Part shown: positions 37,405 to 46,618 of the stretch, in pieces
Position numbering within the stretch: the stretch's first letter is position 1
How the letters are laid out: each line of letters begins with the position of its first letter
Source of the DNA: Holophagales bacterium
Lineage (GTDB): Bacteria > Acidobacteriota > Thermoanaerobaculia > Multivoradales > Multivoraceae
Assembly (NCBI GenBank): GCA_009845425.1
Contig: VXZQ01000002.1
Location: 162,164 to 226,163, forward strand
Reading direction: 5' to 3'
Length of the DNA: 64,000 nt
Position numbers and translations under genes: made by a program
The notes under the pieces: generated by a model
What the model was told of the DNA's origin: nothing
The model's database searches: none
Seen by the model: only the letters and a program-made list of their open reading frames with translations

Positions 37405-37428
37405 GTCCCGGACCGTGCGTACCGGGAC
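37405..37428 (-). promoter_or_regulatory. Upstream attenuator hairpin
   Basis: GTCCCGG (37428-37422) pairs perfectly with CCGGGAC (37411-37405) across a 10-nt loop. An alternative exists: GCCAGG at 37433-37428 can pair with CCUGGU at 37471-37466, which contains the first Trp codon and the first base of the second. A third, AGGUC at 37430-37426, can pair with GACCU in the terminator 5' arm (37389-37385). These options exclude each other, as expected of an attenuator; which one dominates was not computed. Confidence 0.6.
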
Positions 37429-37439
37429 CTGGCCCGGGT

Positions 37440-37544
37440 TCAGCCCTTGCCGTGACCGTGAGCCCACCAGGAAGTCGCGACAACCCCAGTCGCAGGAGCG
37501 ACGGAGACGGCGACGAGCGCGAAGATGCTGTCCGGTGAGTTCAT
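37440..37544 (-). CDS. 34-residue leader peptide with tandem Trp and alternating His codons
   Basis: ATG 37544 opens 34 codons ending at TGA 37440. The last ten residues are SWWAHGHGKG: two adjacent Trp codons (37469-37464) and two His codons (37460-37458 and 37454-37452) just before the stop, 48 bp ahead of the terminator stem. This is the layout of ribosome-stalling leader peptides such as TrpL and HisL, with both amino acids represented, matching the his and trp genes downstream. No good Shine-Dalgarno precedes the ATG, the main weakness. Too short for standard gene callers. Confidence 0.8.
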   Translation of the reverse strand: MNSPDSIFALVAVSVAPATGVVATSWWAHGHGKG

Positions 37545-37589
37545 GACGCGGTGCGGGCGGAACGGGCCGGAATGGCTCCGGGACGCCGG

Positions 37590-37618
37590 ATACTGCACCG
37601 GAAGGTGCGGACTGTCAA
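37590..37618 (-). promoter_or_regulatory. Putative sigma-70 promoter of the aro-his-trp supraoperon
   Basis: A consensus -35 TTGACA (37618-37613), a 17-bp spacer and a -10-like CAGTAT (37595-37590) point towards the leader peptide. Transcription would start near 37583, about 39 nt before the leader ATG. The -35 is perfect; the -10 matches only three of six positions. It is the only strong promoter-like signal seen ahead of the 17-gene block. Confidence 0.6.
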
Positions 37619-37634
37619 GCAGGTTCCGCGCCTG

Positions 37635-38336
37635 CTACGACTCCGAAGTGAGCTCGCTTCTCCCCTGGTACATCCCCACCCCGATGATGACGAAGCAGAG
37701 CGAACCGAACGCCTGCATGGCGTTGTCGTTCGTGAGAAGCGTCCGGGGCTCGATCCCCGAGACGTGCTGCAGGACCAGGAAGTTGATGATTGCCAGGACC
37801 CCCAGGAGGACGAATCCGTAGGAGGCCAGCTTGAAGATGCTCATCGAGCCGAACCGGGAGGAAAGGCCGAGGCCCACCAGAATGGACCCGATGGGGTAAA
37901 CGGAAACCAGCGCGATGACGATGCCGGCCATCGACACGTAGGTACCGAGGGCCAGGTCCTCCATGCCACGCTGCATCAGGTGGACACTGAACTGCCGCAT
38001 GCCCATCGCGACGACGTAGAGGCTCCAGCCGAACACGCTGACATACGCCCCTAGCCGCAAGCACAAGCCGCCAGGCCCCTGCTCGGCCAGGCGGAGCCAG
38101 GTGAAGGCAGCGTAACCGTAGAGGAACATCCCGATGATCGACAGCATGGACGCCAGATGCGCGAGGCTGGCGTTCCCCGCCGCTGCCTCGAGCGCGACCG
38201 GGAAGTCGGTCTGGTCCACCCGGTCCACTACGCCGCCGGGAAAGAGGAGCGATGCGAGCACCGACAGGATGACACCGACGATCAGGGCCAACCCTCCCTG
38301 CCTGGTGACGGGGTTCGACATCGTGGATGGGGCCAT
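37635..38336 (-). CDS. Hypothetical multi-pass membrane protein
   Basis: A 233-residue protein with about six hydrophobic helices (LALIVGVILSVLASLLFPGG, LASMLSIIGMFLYGYAAFTW, LGAYVSVFGWSLYVVAMGM, YVSMAGIVIALVSVYPIGSILVG, LASYGFVLLGVLAIINFLVL, FGSLCFVIIGVGMYQGRS). ATG 38336 is preferred, with AGGA 7 nt upstream; GTG 38342 is an alternative. It resembles DUF4386-type small membrane proteins but the match is weak. It ends 17 bp upstream of the supraoperon -35 box, so read-through into the leader is possible. Confidence 0.7.
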   Translation of the reverse strand: MAPSTMSNPVTRQGGLALIVGVILSVLASLLFPGGVVDRVDQTDFPVALEAAAGNASLAHLASMLSIIGMFLYGYAAFTWLRLAEQGPGGLCLRLGAYVSVFGWSLYVVAMGMRQFSVHLMQRGMEDLALGTYVSMAGIVIALVSVYPIGSILVGLGLSSRFGSMSIFKLASYGFVLLGVLAIINFLVLQHVSGIEPRTLLTNDNAMQAFGSLCFVIIGVGMYQGRSELTSES

Positions 38337-38416
38337 GTCCACTTCCTTTCTGGCGCCGGAGCACCTGCTGAGACTGAGGGTTTTGAGGCAATACTAGCAG
38401 GGGCGATAGAGTCACC

Positions 38417-39019
38417 GTGAGCGCGAACATGGCGAACGAAGCTCCTCTGGCTCGGAGTCCCGTCACCGCGCCGCCCGCCAGTGGCAGCTGGCGGCGGTTC
38501 TGGCGACCTTCCCACCCTCCCGACGAACGCCGGGACCTGGCGCCCAACCTGTCCTGGCGCGAACTGGTGAACCGCAGCGACGCCCATATCCTCGACATCC
38601 GGTCGAGGCAATCGTCCGGTCTCTCAGAAACGCTCCTGATCGCCCTGATCGACACGACCGGGGCTGCGCGGTTCGTTGCCATGGGCCGGACACTGAACCC
38701 CAGCACCGCCGCTGCCAGCACTGCCCTGCCCTGGCCGGAAGTCCACGGCCATCTCGTTCAGGCGCTCGAGAGCGCTAGCGTCGTTCTGACCTGGGACGCC
38801 TCGTCGAAGGCCCACCTCCTGGCCCGGATCGCCCGGAGCCACGGCCTGAGCCTGCCCCCGATCCCGTGGCGCGACCTGCGCGCCGACTACCGGCGGTTCG
38901 GCTATCCCGGCGACAGCCTGACCGCCGCCGCGAAGCGGCATGTGAACGGCGCCCTGGTTTCGGGACCGCTGGCCTCGTGCCACCTGGCGCTGGCCGTCAT
39001 GAAGGCCTGCGGTCGCTGA
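38417..39019 (+). CDS. DnaQ-like (DEDD exonuclease fold) protein, probably degenerate
   Basis: A 200-residue protein starting at GTG 38417 (ATG 38429 possible). After a polar N-terminus, a DnaQ/RNase T-like order can be read: LLIALIDTTGAARFVAMGRTL (Exo I-like, with IDTTG where active enzymes have DxETTG), VVLTWDASSKAHLLARIARSHGL (Exo II-like, where WN/D-x-x-F-D is usual), WRDLRADYRRFGYP, and LASCHLALAVMKA (Exo III-like, lacking the HRAxxDA Asp). Several metal ligands appear missing, so it may bind but not cut nucleic acid. Tentative fold call. It converges with fabF. Confidence 0.5.
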   Translation: MSANMANEAPLARSPVTAPPASGSWRRFWRPSHPPDERRDLAPNLSWRELVNRSDAHILDIRSRQSSGLSETLLIALIDTTGAARFVAMGRTLNPSTAAASTALPWPEVHGHLVQALESASVVLTWDASSKAHLLARIARSHGLSLPPIPWRDLRADYRRFGYPGDSLTAAAKRHVNGALVSGPLASCHLALAVMKACGR

Positions 39020-39036
39020 CCGGCGGCAGTTCGCGG

Positions 39037-40278
39037 TCAGGCCCTGGCCATGACCAGGGCGCCGTTCGTGCCGCCGAAGCCGAAGGAGTTGGTCAGCGCC
39101 ACGTCCACCTTCGCCTCGCGCGGCTCGTGGGGCACGAAGTCCAGGTCGCACTCCTCGCCGGGCTTGTCGAGATTCAGCGTCGCCGGCAGCACCTGGCGGT
39201 CGACGGTCAGCGCCAGGATGCCGGCTTCGACGCCGCCCGCGGCGCCCAGCAGGTGACCCGTCGAGGACTTGGTCGAGGACACGGCCAGGCGGTAGGCGTG
39301 GTCGCCGAACACCCGCTTGACGGCCCGGACCTCGGCTATGTCGCCGAGCGGCGTGGACGTGCCGTGGGCGTTGACGTAGTCGACCGTCTCTGGCGCCAGC
39401 CCCGCGTCGTCTAGCGCCGCCAGCATCACCCGGGCGGCGCCGTCGCCCTCCGGCTCCGGCGCCGAGACGTGGTAGGCGTCGGAACTCATGCCGTAGCCGA
39501 CGATCTCGGCGTAGACGTGGGCCCCACGCTCAAGCGCCGCCTCACGCTCCTCCAGAATGAGGATCCCGGCTCCCTCCCCGAGCACGAAGCCGTCGCGGTC
39601 CTTGTCCCATGGCCGCGACGCCTTCGTCGGCTCGTCGTTGCGCACCGACAGCGCCTTCATCGCACCGAAGCCGGCCAGCGCCAGGTCGGAGGTCGTGGCC
39701 TCGGTGCCACCGGCGAAGGCAGCGTCGGCGTAGCCATGCTGGATCATCCGGAACGCGTCGCCGACTCCGTGCAGGCCGGTCGTGCAGGCGGTCGTCGGAC
39801 AGGTGTTCGGGCCCCGCGCGCCAAAGCGGATCGAGATCTGGCCGGACGCCATGTTCGCGATCAGGCCGGGGATGAAGAACGGCGACACCCGGCGCGGACC
39901 ACGGTCGCGCCAGATGCCGTGCATGTGCTCGATCAGGGGCAGGCCGCCCATGCCGGAACCGACGACGGTGGCGACGCGGTCGCGGTTGCCGCCGTCGATC
40001 ACAAGCCCCGCGTCCTCGTGGGCGAGAGTCGCAGCGGCCAGGGCGAACTGGATGAACAGGTCGACCCGGCGGATCTCTTTGCGCCCCATGAACTGCTCAG
40101 CGTCGAAGTCCCGCACCTCCGCGGCGATCTTCGTCGTGTAGAGGTCGGCGTCGACCCGTGTCAGCGGACCGACGCCGCTCCGCCCTTCCATCAGGCCGGA
40201 CCAGGTCGCCTCCGTGCCCACGCCAAGCGGAGACACCAGCCCCACGCCGGTAACGACGACGCGTCTACGGTCGCTCAT
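39037..40278 (-). CDS. fabF: 3-oxoacyl-[ACP] synthase II
   Basis: A 413-residue condensing enzyme elongating acyl-ACP with malonyl-ACP. Catalytic Cys165 is in PTTACTTGLHG; the two His are in VNAHGTSTPLGD and KSSTGHLLGAAGG; the C-terminal NSFGFGGTNGALV is typical. It is the last gene of the fab operon, 33 bp after acpP. Standard length. Confidence 0.97.
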   Translation of the reverse strand: MSDRRRVVVTGVGLVSPLGVGTEATWSGLMEGRSGVGPLTRVDADLYTTKIAAEVRDFDAEQFMGRKEIRRVDLFIQFALAAATLAHEDAGLVIDGGNRDRVATVVGSGMGGLPLIEHMHGIWRDRGPRRVSPFFIPGLIANMASGQISIRFGARGPNTCPTTACTTGLHGVGDAFRMIQHGYADAAFAGGTEATTSDLALAGFGAMKALSVRNDEPTKASRPWDKDRDGFVLGEGAGILILEEREAALERGAHVYAEIVGYGMSSDAYHVSAPEPEGDGAARVMLAALDDAGLAPETVDYVNAHGTSTPLGDIAEVRAVKRVFGDHAYRLAVSSTKSSTGHLLGAAGGVEAGILALTVDRQVLPATLNLDKPGEECDLDFVPHEPREAKVDVALTNSFGFGGTNGALVMARA

Positions 40279-40311
40279 GGTCTGGACCGGCCCGCGCCGG
40301 TCAAAGAGAGA

Positions 40312-40551
40312 TCAGTTCGAGGACCCGTGGGCCTGAATGTAGTCGATGGCCTCCTTGACCGAGCCGATCTTCTCGGCGTCCTCGTCCGGGATCTCGATGC
40401 CGAACTCCTCCTCGAAGGCCATGACCAACTCGACGATGTCGAGCGAGTCTGCACCGAGATCGTCAGTGAAGCTGGCCTCCGGAGTGACTTCGTCGGCATC
40501 GACTCCGAGCTGCTCGACGATGATGCTGTTGACCTTTTCGACTACGGACAT
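40312..40551 (-). CDS. acpP: Acyl carrier protein
   Basis: A 79-residue acidic helical protein that carries growing acyl chains. The phosphopantetheine site is S36 in [16 protein letters not shown] 40551 has AGGA 7 nt upstream. It lies between fabG and fabF, as in many bacteria; 119 bp separate it from fabG, room for its own promoter. Confidence 0.98.
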   Translation of the reverse strand: MSVVEKVNSIIVEQLGVDADEVTPEASFTDDLGADSLDIVELVMAFEEEFGIEIPDEDAEKIGSVKEAIDYIQAHGSSN

Positions 40552-40670
40552 TCTGATTCCTCTCGAGGGTAAAGGCAGGTTTGGCGTTTCGGACCCGCGG
40601 GCAGAGGGAAGACTATGCCACCACCGGGGCCATCCGTCCAATGGCAGGTCCGCGGCCGCGGTCGACTCCG

Positions 40671-41417
40671 CTAGGTCATGCCAGCGCTGACGCTCAACAC
40701 CTCGCCCGTGACATAGGACGCCTCGTCGCTCGCCAGGTAGAGCACCGCCGCCGCAATGTCGTCCACGGTGCCCAGCCGGACCAGGCCGTGCTGCTCCAGG
40801 AAGCGTTCGCCCGCCCCGTCCGGCAGGGCCGCGGTCATGTCCGTCTCGATGAAGCCCGGCGCCACGACGTTGACCGTGATCCCGCGGCTCAGGAGCTCCC
40901 GCGCGAGCGACTTGCTGAACCCGATCAGCCCGGCCTTGGAGGCCGCGTAGTTCGCCTGGCCCGCGTTGCCAACCACTCCGGCCACCGAAGACACGGACAC
41001 CACCCGGCCGTGGCGGCGCCGCATCATGCCGCGGACCAGAGCCTTGGTCAGGACGAAGGCGCCCGTCAGGTTCACGTCCAGCACCCGCTGCCACTGCTCC
41101 AGGGTCATCCGCGCCAGCAGGTTGTCGGCGGTGATCCCCGCGTTGTTCACCAGGATGTCGACGGCCGCGAACTCCGCAGGCAGACCCCGCACCGCGGCGG
41201 GGATCGACTCGTGATCGGCGAGATCGAGCGCCATCGGATGGGCGTCGCCGCCGTTCGCGCGCACCGTGCCGGCAACCTCGTCGAGGAGTGCCTCGTTGCG
41301 GGCGGCAAGGACGACCCGCGCGCCCTGCCGAGCCAGCAGCAGGGCCGCGGCGCGGCCGATGCCGCGCGAGGCGCCGGTGACCAGGGCGGTTCTGCCCTTC
41401 AGGTCGAAGACCGTCAC
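40671..41417 (-). CDS. fabG: 3-oxoacyl-[ACP] reductase
   Basis: A 248-residue short-chain dehydrogenase reducing 3-ketoacyl-ACP with [13 protein letters not shown] at 14-21 binds the cofactor; NNAG in [11 protein letters not shown], the catalytic Ser in VVSVSSVAG, and YAASK are all present. GTG 41417 overlaps the fabD stop as GTGA. Confidence 0.96.
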   Translation of the reverse strand: MTVFDLKGRTALVTGASRGIGRAAALLLARQGARVVLAARNEALLDEVAGTVRANGGDAHPMALDLADHESIPAAVRGLPAEFAAVDILVNNAGITADNLLARMTLEQWQRVLDVNLTGAFVLTKALVRGMMRRRHGRVVSVSSVAGVVGNAGQANYAASKAGLIGFSKSLARELLSRGITVNVVAPGFIETDMTAALPDGAGERFLEQHGLVRLGTVDDIAAAVLYLASDEASYVTGEVLSVSAGMT

Positions 41418-42343
41418 GCGGCGAGGTCCTCCGGCTCGGCGATCGCCCGCACCTTCAGGCTCCGCTCGATGCGGCGTCCGAGGCCGGAAAGCACCTTGCC
41501 CGGGCCGATCTCGACCAGTCTCTCGACGCCCCGGGAAGCCATCAGCGCCACCGACTCCGACCAGCGCACGGCGCCGTCGATCTGCCGGACCAGCGCGTCC
41601 CGGGCCGCCGCCGCGGTCGTCACTTCCCCCGCATCGACGTTGCAGACGACCGGGACCTCCGGATCCGCCATCGGTACGTCCCGGATCAGGGGTTCCATCG
41701 CAGCGCGAGCCGGCGCCATCAGGGCACAGTGGAAGGGAGCCGACACGGGCAGCGGGATGGCCCGCCGCGCGCCCCGCTCCGCTGCCAGCTCCACGGCCCT
41801 GTCGACCGCGCCGGCCGCCCCGGCGATCACGATCTGCCCCGGCGCGTTCAGGTTCGCGAGCTGGCAGACGCCGCCGGTGTCGTTCGTCGCCTGTGCCGCC
41901 ACCGCGGCGGTGTCCTCCTCGCTCAGCCCGAGGATCGCCGCCATGCCGCCCTCACCGACCGGCACCGCCTGCTGCATCGCCTGCCCGCGGGCCCGCACCA
42001 GCCGCAGGGCGTCGGCGAGTTCCAGAGAGCCGGCCGCCACCAGGGCCGAGTACTCTCCCAGGCTGTGACCGGCGACGAAGGCGGGCGCAGCCGGCCCAGG
42101 ATCCTGCGCCAGGTAGCAGCGCAGCACGGCGACCGACATCGCGACGATCGCTGGCTGGGTGTTCGCGGTCAGTTGGAGTTCGTCCTCCGGGCCCTCGAAA
42201 CAGAGCTCCGACAACGAGAAGCCGAGCGTGTCGTCAGCCTCCTCGAACACCGCCCGCGCCTCGGGAAAGGCCGAGGCCAGCGCCCGGCCCATGCCGACCC
42301 GCTGCGAGCCCTGGCCCGGAAAAACGTACGCCACCCCGCTCAT
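41414..42343 (-). CDS. fabD: Malonyl CoA-acyl carrier protein transacylase
   Basis: A 309-residue transferase loading malonate onto [12 protein letters not shown] near the start, nucleophile Ser94 in [11 protein letters not shown], the Arg in RARGQAMQ, and the His in [12 protein letters not shown] 42343 is 22 bp downstream of the fabH stop. Normal length. Confidence 0.97.
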   Translation of the reverse strand: MSGVAYVFPGQGSQRVGMGRALASAFPEARAVFEEADDTLGFSLSELCFEGPEDELQLTANTQPAIVAMSVAVLRCYLAQDPGPAAPAFVAGHSLGEYSALVAAGSLELADALRLVRARGQAMQQAVPVGEGGMAAILGLSEEDTAAVAAQATNDTGGVCQLANLNAPGQIVIAGAAGAVDRAVELAAERGARRAIPLPVSAPFHCALMAPARAAMEPLIRDVPMADPEVPVVCNVDAGEVTTAAAARDALVRQIDGAVRWSESVALMASRGVERLVEIGPGKVLSGLGRRIERSLKVRAIAEPEDLAA

Positions 42344-42365
42344 GCCAAGAACCGGAAAGGACCGG

Positions 42366-43409
42366 CTAGAAGCGCACCGCGGCCGCGCCCCAGGTGAGGC
42401 CAGCACCAAAGGCTGCCATCAGAACCAGGTCGCCCGGGTCGATCCGACCGTCGCGGTTCAGCTCGTCGAGGGCGATCGGTATGGAAGCGGCCGACGTGTT
42501 GCCGTAGCGCTCGACGTTGACGTAGACGCGCTCGGCCGGCACGTCGATCCTGCGGCCGACGGCGTCGATGATCCGGCGGTTCGCCTGGTGGGGTATCAGC
42601 CACCGGACGTCTTCGGGACGTTGTCCGGCGCCCTCGAGCACCTCGCCCGAGACCTCCGCCAGGGTGCGCACGGCGACCTTGAAGGTCTCGTTGCCGAGCA
42701 TCCGGATGAAGGGCAGGCGGGCCTCCAGGGTCTCGGGACGGTTCGGTGGATTGCGGCTGCCGCCGCCCGGCATCTCGAGCAGGTGAGCGAGCGAGCCGTC
42801 GCTGTGGATCGCCACCGAGAGAATGCCCGAAAGCCCGTTCTCGCTGGAGGGCCCCGGTGGGTCCTCGCCGCGCAGCACCACCGCGCCGGCGCCGTCGCCG
42901 AACAGCACGCAGGTCGAACGGTCCTCGTAGTCCGTGTACTTCGTCAACGACTCGGCCCCGATGACCAGGGCCGTGGAAGCGGCGCCGCTCGACACGTACT
43001 GGTGGGCCACGGAGAGACCGTAGACGAAGCCCGTGCAGCCGGCGTTCAGGTCGAACGCCGTGGCGTCCTTCGCACCGAGTTCCTCCTGCACCAGGCAGGC
43101 GGTGGCTGGAAAGGGCATGTCCGGCGTCACCGTCGAGATGAGGACGAGATCCACGTCAGACGCCTCGACCCCGCCCATCTCCATCGCCTTGCGGGCGGCG
43201 TCCACGGCAAAGACCGAGGTGTACTCCTCGTCAGACGCGACCCGGCGTTCCTCGATGCCGGTGCGCGCGATGATCCAGTCGTTCGACGTGTCGACGATGC
43301 GTTCGAGGTCGGCGTTCGTCAGGATCCGGTCGGGCACCGAGCGGCCCGTACCGGCGATCCGGACCCGGCGCATCCCGTTCGAGGAAGCTCCCTGTAAGCC
43401 GTTCGTCAT
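42366..43409 (-). CDS. fabH: 3-oxoacyl-[ACP] synthase III
   Basis: A 347-residue enzyme initiating fatty-acid synthesis from acyl-CoA and malonyl-ACP. Catalytic C125 in DLNAGCTGFVYGL; His in LIPHQANRRII; Asn in YGNTSAASIPIAL. ATG 43409 overlaps the plsX stop (ATGA). An internal ATG at 43373 would drop 12 poorly conserved residues and remains possible. Confidence 0.96.
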   Translation of the reverse strand: MTNGLQGASSNGMRRVRIAGTGRSVPDRILTNADLERIVDTSNDWIIARTGIEERRVASDEEYTSVFAVDAARKAMEMGGVEASDVDLVLISTVTPDMPFPATACLVQEELGAKDATAFDLNAGCTGFVYGLSVAHQYVSSGAASTALVIGAESLTKYTDYEDRSTCVLFGDGAGAVVLRGEDPPGPSSENGLSGILSVAIHSDGSLAHLLEMPGGGSRNPPNRPETLEARLPFIRMLGNETFKVAVRTLAEVSGEVLEGAGQRPEDVRWLIPHQANRRIIDAVGRRIDVPAERVYVNVERYGNTSAASIPIALDELNRDGRIDPGDLVLMAAFGAGLTWGAAAVRF

Positions 43410-44467
43410 CCCGCCACCACCGCCTTCGACCGCGTTTCGTACGCGACCTCGGCGAGCTTCGCGCTGACCTTGAGGTGTATGCCTGCTTCGCAGAACTCTA
43501 CCGCCCGCCGCACGGCGCTGTGGATCGCGTGCGCGGAAGACCGGCCGTGGGCGACGAAGCAGCCGCCCCGCAGCCCGAGCAGCGGCGCGCCGCCGTACTC
43601 GCTGTAGTCGAGGCGGCGCTTGAAGCGTTCGAAGGCCGGCCGGGCCAGCAGATAGCCGAACCGTGCTCGCCACGTACTTCCCAGTTCGCGGCGCAACTGT
43701 CCGCTCACGAACTCGCCCAGGGACTCGGCGCTCTTGAGGATCGCGTTGCCGACGAAACCGTCGCAGACGACGACGTCGACCGTGCCGTTGAACACGTCGC
43801 CGCCCTCGACGTTGCCGACAAAATTGAGCCCGGTGGCGTCAAGCGCCTTGAACACCTCGCGGACGAGTTCCGTTCCCTTGCCCACCTCCTCGCCGATCGA
43901 CAGCAGTCCGATCCGCGGCGACTCCTGGCTCAGGAGCTGCTCCGCGAGGTAGTGCCCCATCACCGCGAACTGGCGGAGCTGGTGGAGCTTGGAATCCACG
44001 TTGGCGCCGGCATCGAGCAGGATCGTGCTGCCGTCGCGGCGCGGCAGCGTGACGGCGAGAGCCGGCCGGTCGACTCCGGGCGCCACGCCGATCACCATCT
44101 TGCCGGCGACCAGGGCGGCGCCCGTGTTGCCCGCCGTCAGCATCGCCGCGGCCCGGCCCTCCCTGACCAGCCGAGCGCAGACCCGCACGGAGGAATCGCG
44201 CTTCCGGCGCACCGCCAGCGCGGATTCGCCCATGCCGACGACCTCGCGGGCGTGAACGATCTCGATCCGGTCGAGATCGGAGGCCACGGACTCGAGTTCC
44301 TCGATCTCCCGTTCCAGCGCATCCCGCCTGCCGACCAGGAGCAACCGGAGCCCGTTCTCCTGCGCCGCCAGGAGCGCCCCCTCGACCACGGCCCGCGGAG
44401 CGTGATCGCCGCCCATCGCATCGACGGCGATCACCGTCGGGTCGGGTGCAGGAGATCGATTCGTCAT
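43406..44467 (-). CDS. plsX: Phosphate acyltransferase PlsX
   Basis: A 353-residue enzyme making acyl-phosphate from acyl-ACP for phospholipid synthesis. IAVDAMGGDHAPRAVVEGAL at the start, AMLTAGNTGAALVAGKMVIG, LDAGANVDSKL, IGLLSIGEEVGKGTELVRE, VVVCDGFVGNAILKSAE and YGGAPLLGLRGGCFVAHGRS follow the family closely. It overlaps fabH and follows rpmF by 30 bp, the classical yceD-rpmF-plsX-fab order. Confidence 0.97.
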   Translation of the reverse strand: MTNRSPAPDPTVIAVDAMGGDHAPRAVVEGALLAAQENGLRLLLVGRRDALEREIEELESVASDLDRIEIVHAREVVGMGESALAVRRKRDSSVRVCARLVREGRAAAMLTAGNTGAALVAGKMVIGVAPGVDRPALAVTLPRRDGSTILLDAGANVDSKLHQLRQFAVMGHYLAEQLLSQESPRIGLLSIGEEVGKGTELVREVFKALDATGLNFVGNVEGGDVFNGTVDVVVCDGFVGNAILKSAESLGEFVSGQLRRELGSTWRARFGYLLARPAFERFKRRLDYSEYGGAPLLGLRGGCFVAHGRSSAHAIHSAVRRAVEFCEAGIHLKVSAKLAEVAYETRSKAVVAG

Positions 44468-44497
44468 TGGGACCGCGGCGCCGCCAGCTTCGGGCTC

Positions 44498-44683
44498 CTA
44501 GAGAACGTCCTCGACGTCGATCACGTCGCGCCCGCGGTAGTAACCGCAGTGGCTGCAGGCGCGATGCGGCAGTTTGGTTTCGCCGCAGTTCGGACAGATC
44601 GAGCCGGCGGGACGCTTCAGGAAGTCATGGGACCGTCGCCGGTCCCGACGCGCCTTCGAGTGCCGCCGTTTGGGATTGGGCAT
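44498..44683 (-). CDS. rpmF: 50S ribosomal protein L32
   Basis: A 61-residue basic protein. It opens [20 protein letters not shown] and has a zinc-ribbon (ICPNCGE...ACSHCG), so it is the Cys-bearing, zinc-binding form. It lies between yceD and plsX. Confidence 0.97.
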   Translation of the reverse strand: MPNPKRRHSKARRDRRRSHDFLKRPAGSICPNCGETKLPHRACSHCGYYRGRDVIDVEDVL

Positions 44684-44715
44684 TTCTTCTATTCCTTTCC
44701 TGGCTTGGTAGCTGG

Positions 44716-45279
44716 CTAAGTCAGACTATCGGTAAGCCGTTCGCGGACCGCTTCGAGGGCGGCCCAGCGGGGGTCGACGCTCTCCGCAACGCAGGTGCAG
44801 GCCTCCCGGTTCCGGTCGATTCCGCACCGCGGGCACAGTCCCCGGCACGCCGCGTGGCACGTCGGTTTCATCGGGACGTTGAGTTCGACCTGTTCGCAGA
44901 CCAGCCGAAACAGGTCGACGGCGCCATCGACCGCGACGAGCGTCGAGAGATCCTCCGGCTCCAACTCTTGAGCGCCATGCCCGTCCCCGGAGCCGGCGGC
45001 AGCCGCCGGGCCGTCCGCGCCGCCAGCCGTCACGACGAACGCGAGCGGCAGGTCGACATCCTCCTCGTACGGGGTCAGGCAGCGGTCACAGCGAAGTCGG
45101 TGGCGGTAGCGCAGCCGCGTCCGGAGCAGAAAGTCCGGCCCGGTGAAGGTCAGGCTGCCCTCGCAGTCGACGCTGCCCGGAACCAGCGCCTCGTCCCGGC
45201 GCAGATCGGGAGCCGCCACGCGGACGGCATCGCGCCAACGGAGAGGGCCGTTACGGGCTTGGTCGAGCTGCAGATGCAT
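44716..45279 (-). CDS. yceD: YceD/DUF177 family protein
   Basis: A 187-residue protein. The pattern [26 protein letters not shown] and [30 protein letters not shown], ending [14 protein letters not shown], matches the DUF177 family linked to 23S rRNA maturation or accumulation in E. coli and plants. The two CxxC pairs suggest metal binding. First gene of the fatty-acid operon. Confidence 0.92.
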   Translation of the reverse strand: MHLQLDQARNGPLRWRDAVRVAAPDLRRDEALVPGSVDCEGSLTFTGPDFLLRTRLRYRHRLRCDRCLTPYEEDVDLPLAFVVTAGGADGPAAAAGSGDGHGAQELEPEDLSTLVAVDGAVDLFRLVCEQVELNVPMKPTCHAACRGLCPRCGIDRNREACTCVAESVDPRWAALEAVRERLTDSLT

Positions 45280-45392
45280 CCCAGTTCACCGTCAGGCGTC
45301 CGCCGTCTCCAACCGCGAGTCAGCGTTCCATGGGACGCCGCTCCCAGGGGCCGCCGCGACTCCGGCCAGGCGCAACCGCGCAAACCCCAGAG

Positions 45393-45420
45393 GCTATGAA
45401 TCGTTACCGTCACTTGTCAA
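45393..45420 (-). promoter_or_regulatory. Putative promoter of the yceD-rpmF-plsX-fab operon
   Basis: TTGACA (45420-45415), a 16-bp spacer and CATAGC (45398-45393) point to yceD about 105 nt downstream. The -35 is consensus; the -10 is weak. It lies in the divergent region between yceD and a glycosyltransferase gene. Confidence 0.45.
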
Positions 45421-45475
45421 CGCCTTCACGCTCTGGCGGCCCTGGCGCCGGCCTTGTCGGCGCTAGGCTTGCTCC

Positions 45476-46618
45476 GTGGCCAGGATCGGCATCGACGCCC
45501 GGAAAGTGCGCGACTTCGGCATCGGCGTCTACGTGACGAACCTGATCCACGGTCTGGCCCGCATCGAAGGCGCGAGCGACACGCCCGCCGGCAACGAGTA
45601 CGTCCTGTTCGTGCGGCACGAGGACCGGGACTTCGCGGCCGACCTGCCGCCGAACTTCCGATGCGTCGTCGAACGTTCGCCCGTGTACTCACTGCGCGAG
45701 ATCGGAATGATGAGCTGGCGGATCTGGCGGTCGCGACTGGACCTCTACCACGCCACCCACTACGTCCTGCCGGCCGTCGTGCCGTGTCCGACCGTCGTCA
45801 CGATCCACGACATCATCCACCTGCTCTATCCCGGCTTCCTGCCCAGCCGCGCCGCGTCCCTCTACGCCCAGGGGATGTTCCGCCACAGCGTCGCCCGGGC
45901 CGACCGGATCGTCGCCGTGTCGAACAACACGCGCAACGACATCCTCGATCACTTCAGCGTCGACGAGGACAAGGTCCGCGTCGTCTACAACGGCGTGGAG
46001 GACCGCTTCCGCCGACCGCTACCGGAGAATGAACTCCGCGCCGCCCTGGACCAGGTCGGCGTACGCCGGCCCTACCTGCTGTTCGTCGGCAACCCGAAGC
46101 CTCACAAGAACCTCGACCGGGTGGTCAAGGCCTACGCGCGGGCCCGGTCGCGGGCCGGCTTCGACGCTCCGCTCGTCTGCACAGGCGCCCGTCCGGGAAG
46201 CGACTTCAAGCTCGAACGGCGAGCCCGCCAGCTCGGAGTCGGCGATCACATCCGTCTGCTGGGCCACGTGGACGGCGAGGTTCTGCCGGCTCTTTACCAG
46301 GGAGCGAGTCTGTTCCTCTACCCCACCCTCTACGAGGGCTTCGGACTGCCCGTCGTGGAGGCGATGGCCTCTGGCGTACCGGTCATCACCTCGAACACGT
46401 CGTCGCTCAAGGAGATCGCCCAGGGCTACGCGGAACTCGTGAACCCGCTGGAGGTGAAGGAGATCGCCAGGGCGATCGAGCGCTGCATGGGAAACCGGGA
46501 CCACGCGAGGCAACTGGCCGACCGCGCCGGCGAACGGTCGGCCCGCTTCCGGTGGGAAGAGGCAGCCGAAAGCACCCTGAACATCTACCAGGAGGTCCTG
46601 CGGGAGGCCGGTAACTGA
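45476..46618 (+). CDS. GT4-type glycosyltransferase
   Basis: A 380-residue retaining GT-B glycosyltransferase. Early ARIGIDARKVRDFGIGVYV; mid-protein RIVAVSNNTRNDILDHF; C-terminal donor domain with YLLFVGNPKPHKNLDRVVKAY and the E-x7-E motif in YPTLYEGFGLPVVEAMASGVPVI. It starts at GTG 45476. The gene after it encodes an initiating sugar-phosphate transferase, so both probably serve exopolysaccharide or O-antigen assembly. Sugar specificity unknown. Confidence 0.9.
   Translation: MARIGIDARKVRDFGIGVYVTNLIHGLARIEGASDTPAGNEYVLFVRHEDRDFAADLPPNFRCVVERSPVYSLREIGMMSWRIWRSRLDLYHATHYVLPAVVPCPTVVTIHDIIHLLYPGFLPSRAASLYAQGMFRHSVARADRIVAVSNNTRNDILDHFSVDEDKVRVVYNGVEDRFRRPLPENELRAALDQVGVRRPYLLFVGNPKPHKNLDRVVKAYARARSRAGFDAPLVCTGARPGSDFKLERRARQLGVGDHIRLLGHVDGEVLPALYQGASLFLYPTLYEGFGLPVVEAMASGVPVITSNTSSLKEIAQGYAELVNPLEVKEIARAIERCMGNRDHARQLADRAGERSARFRWEEAAESTLNIYQEVLREAGN

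Noticed and set aside
37401..37440. tRNA-like GGGTTCA sequence ahead of aroDE
   Set aside because: No acceptor or anticodon arms can be formed around it; it belongs to the attenuator pairings.
37545..37821. Plus-strand frames over the promoter and the neighbouring membrane-protein gene
   Set aside because: No ribosome site or recognisable protein; they cross the leader region and the minus-strand coding sequence.
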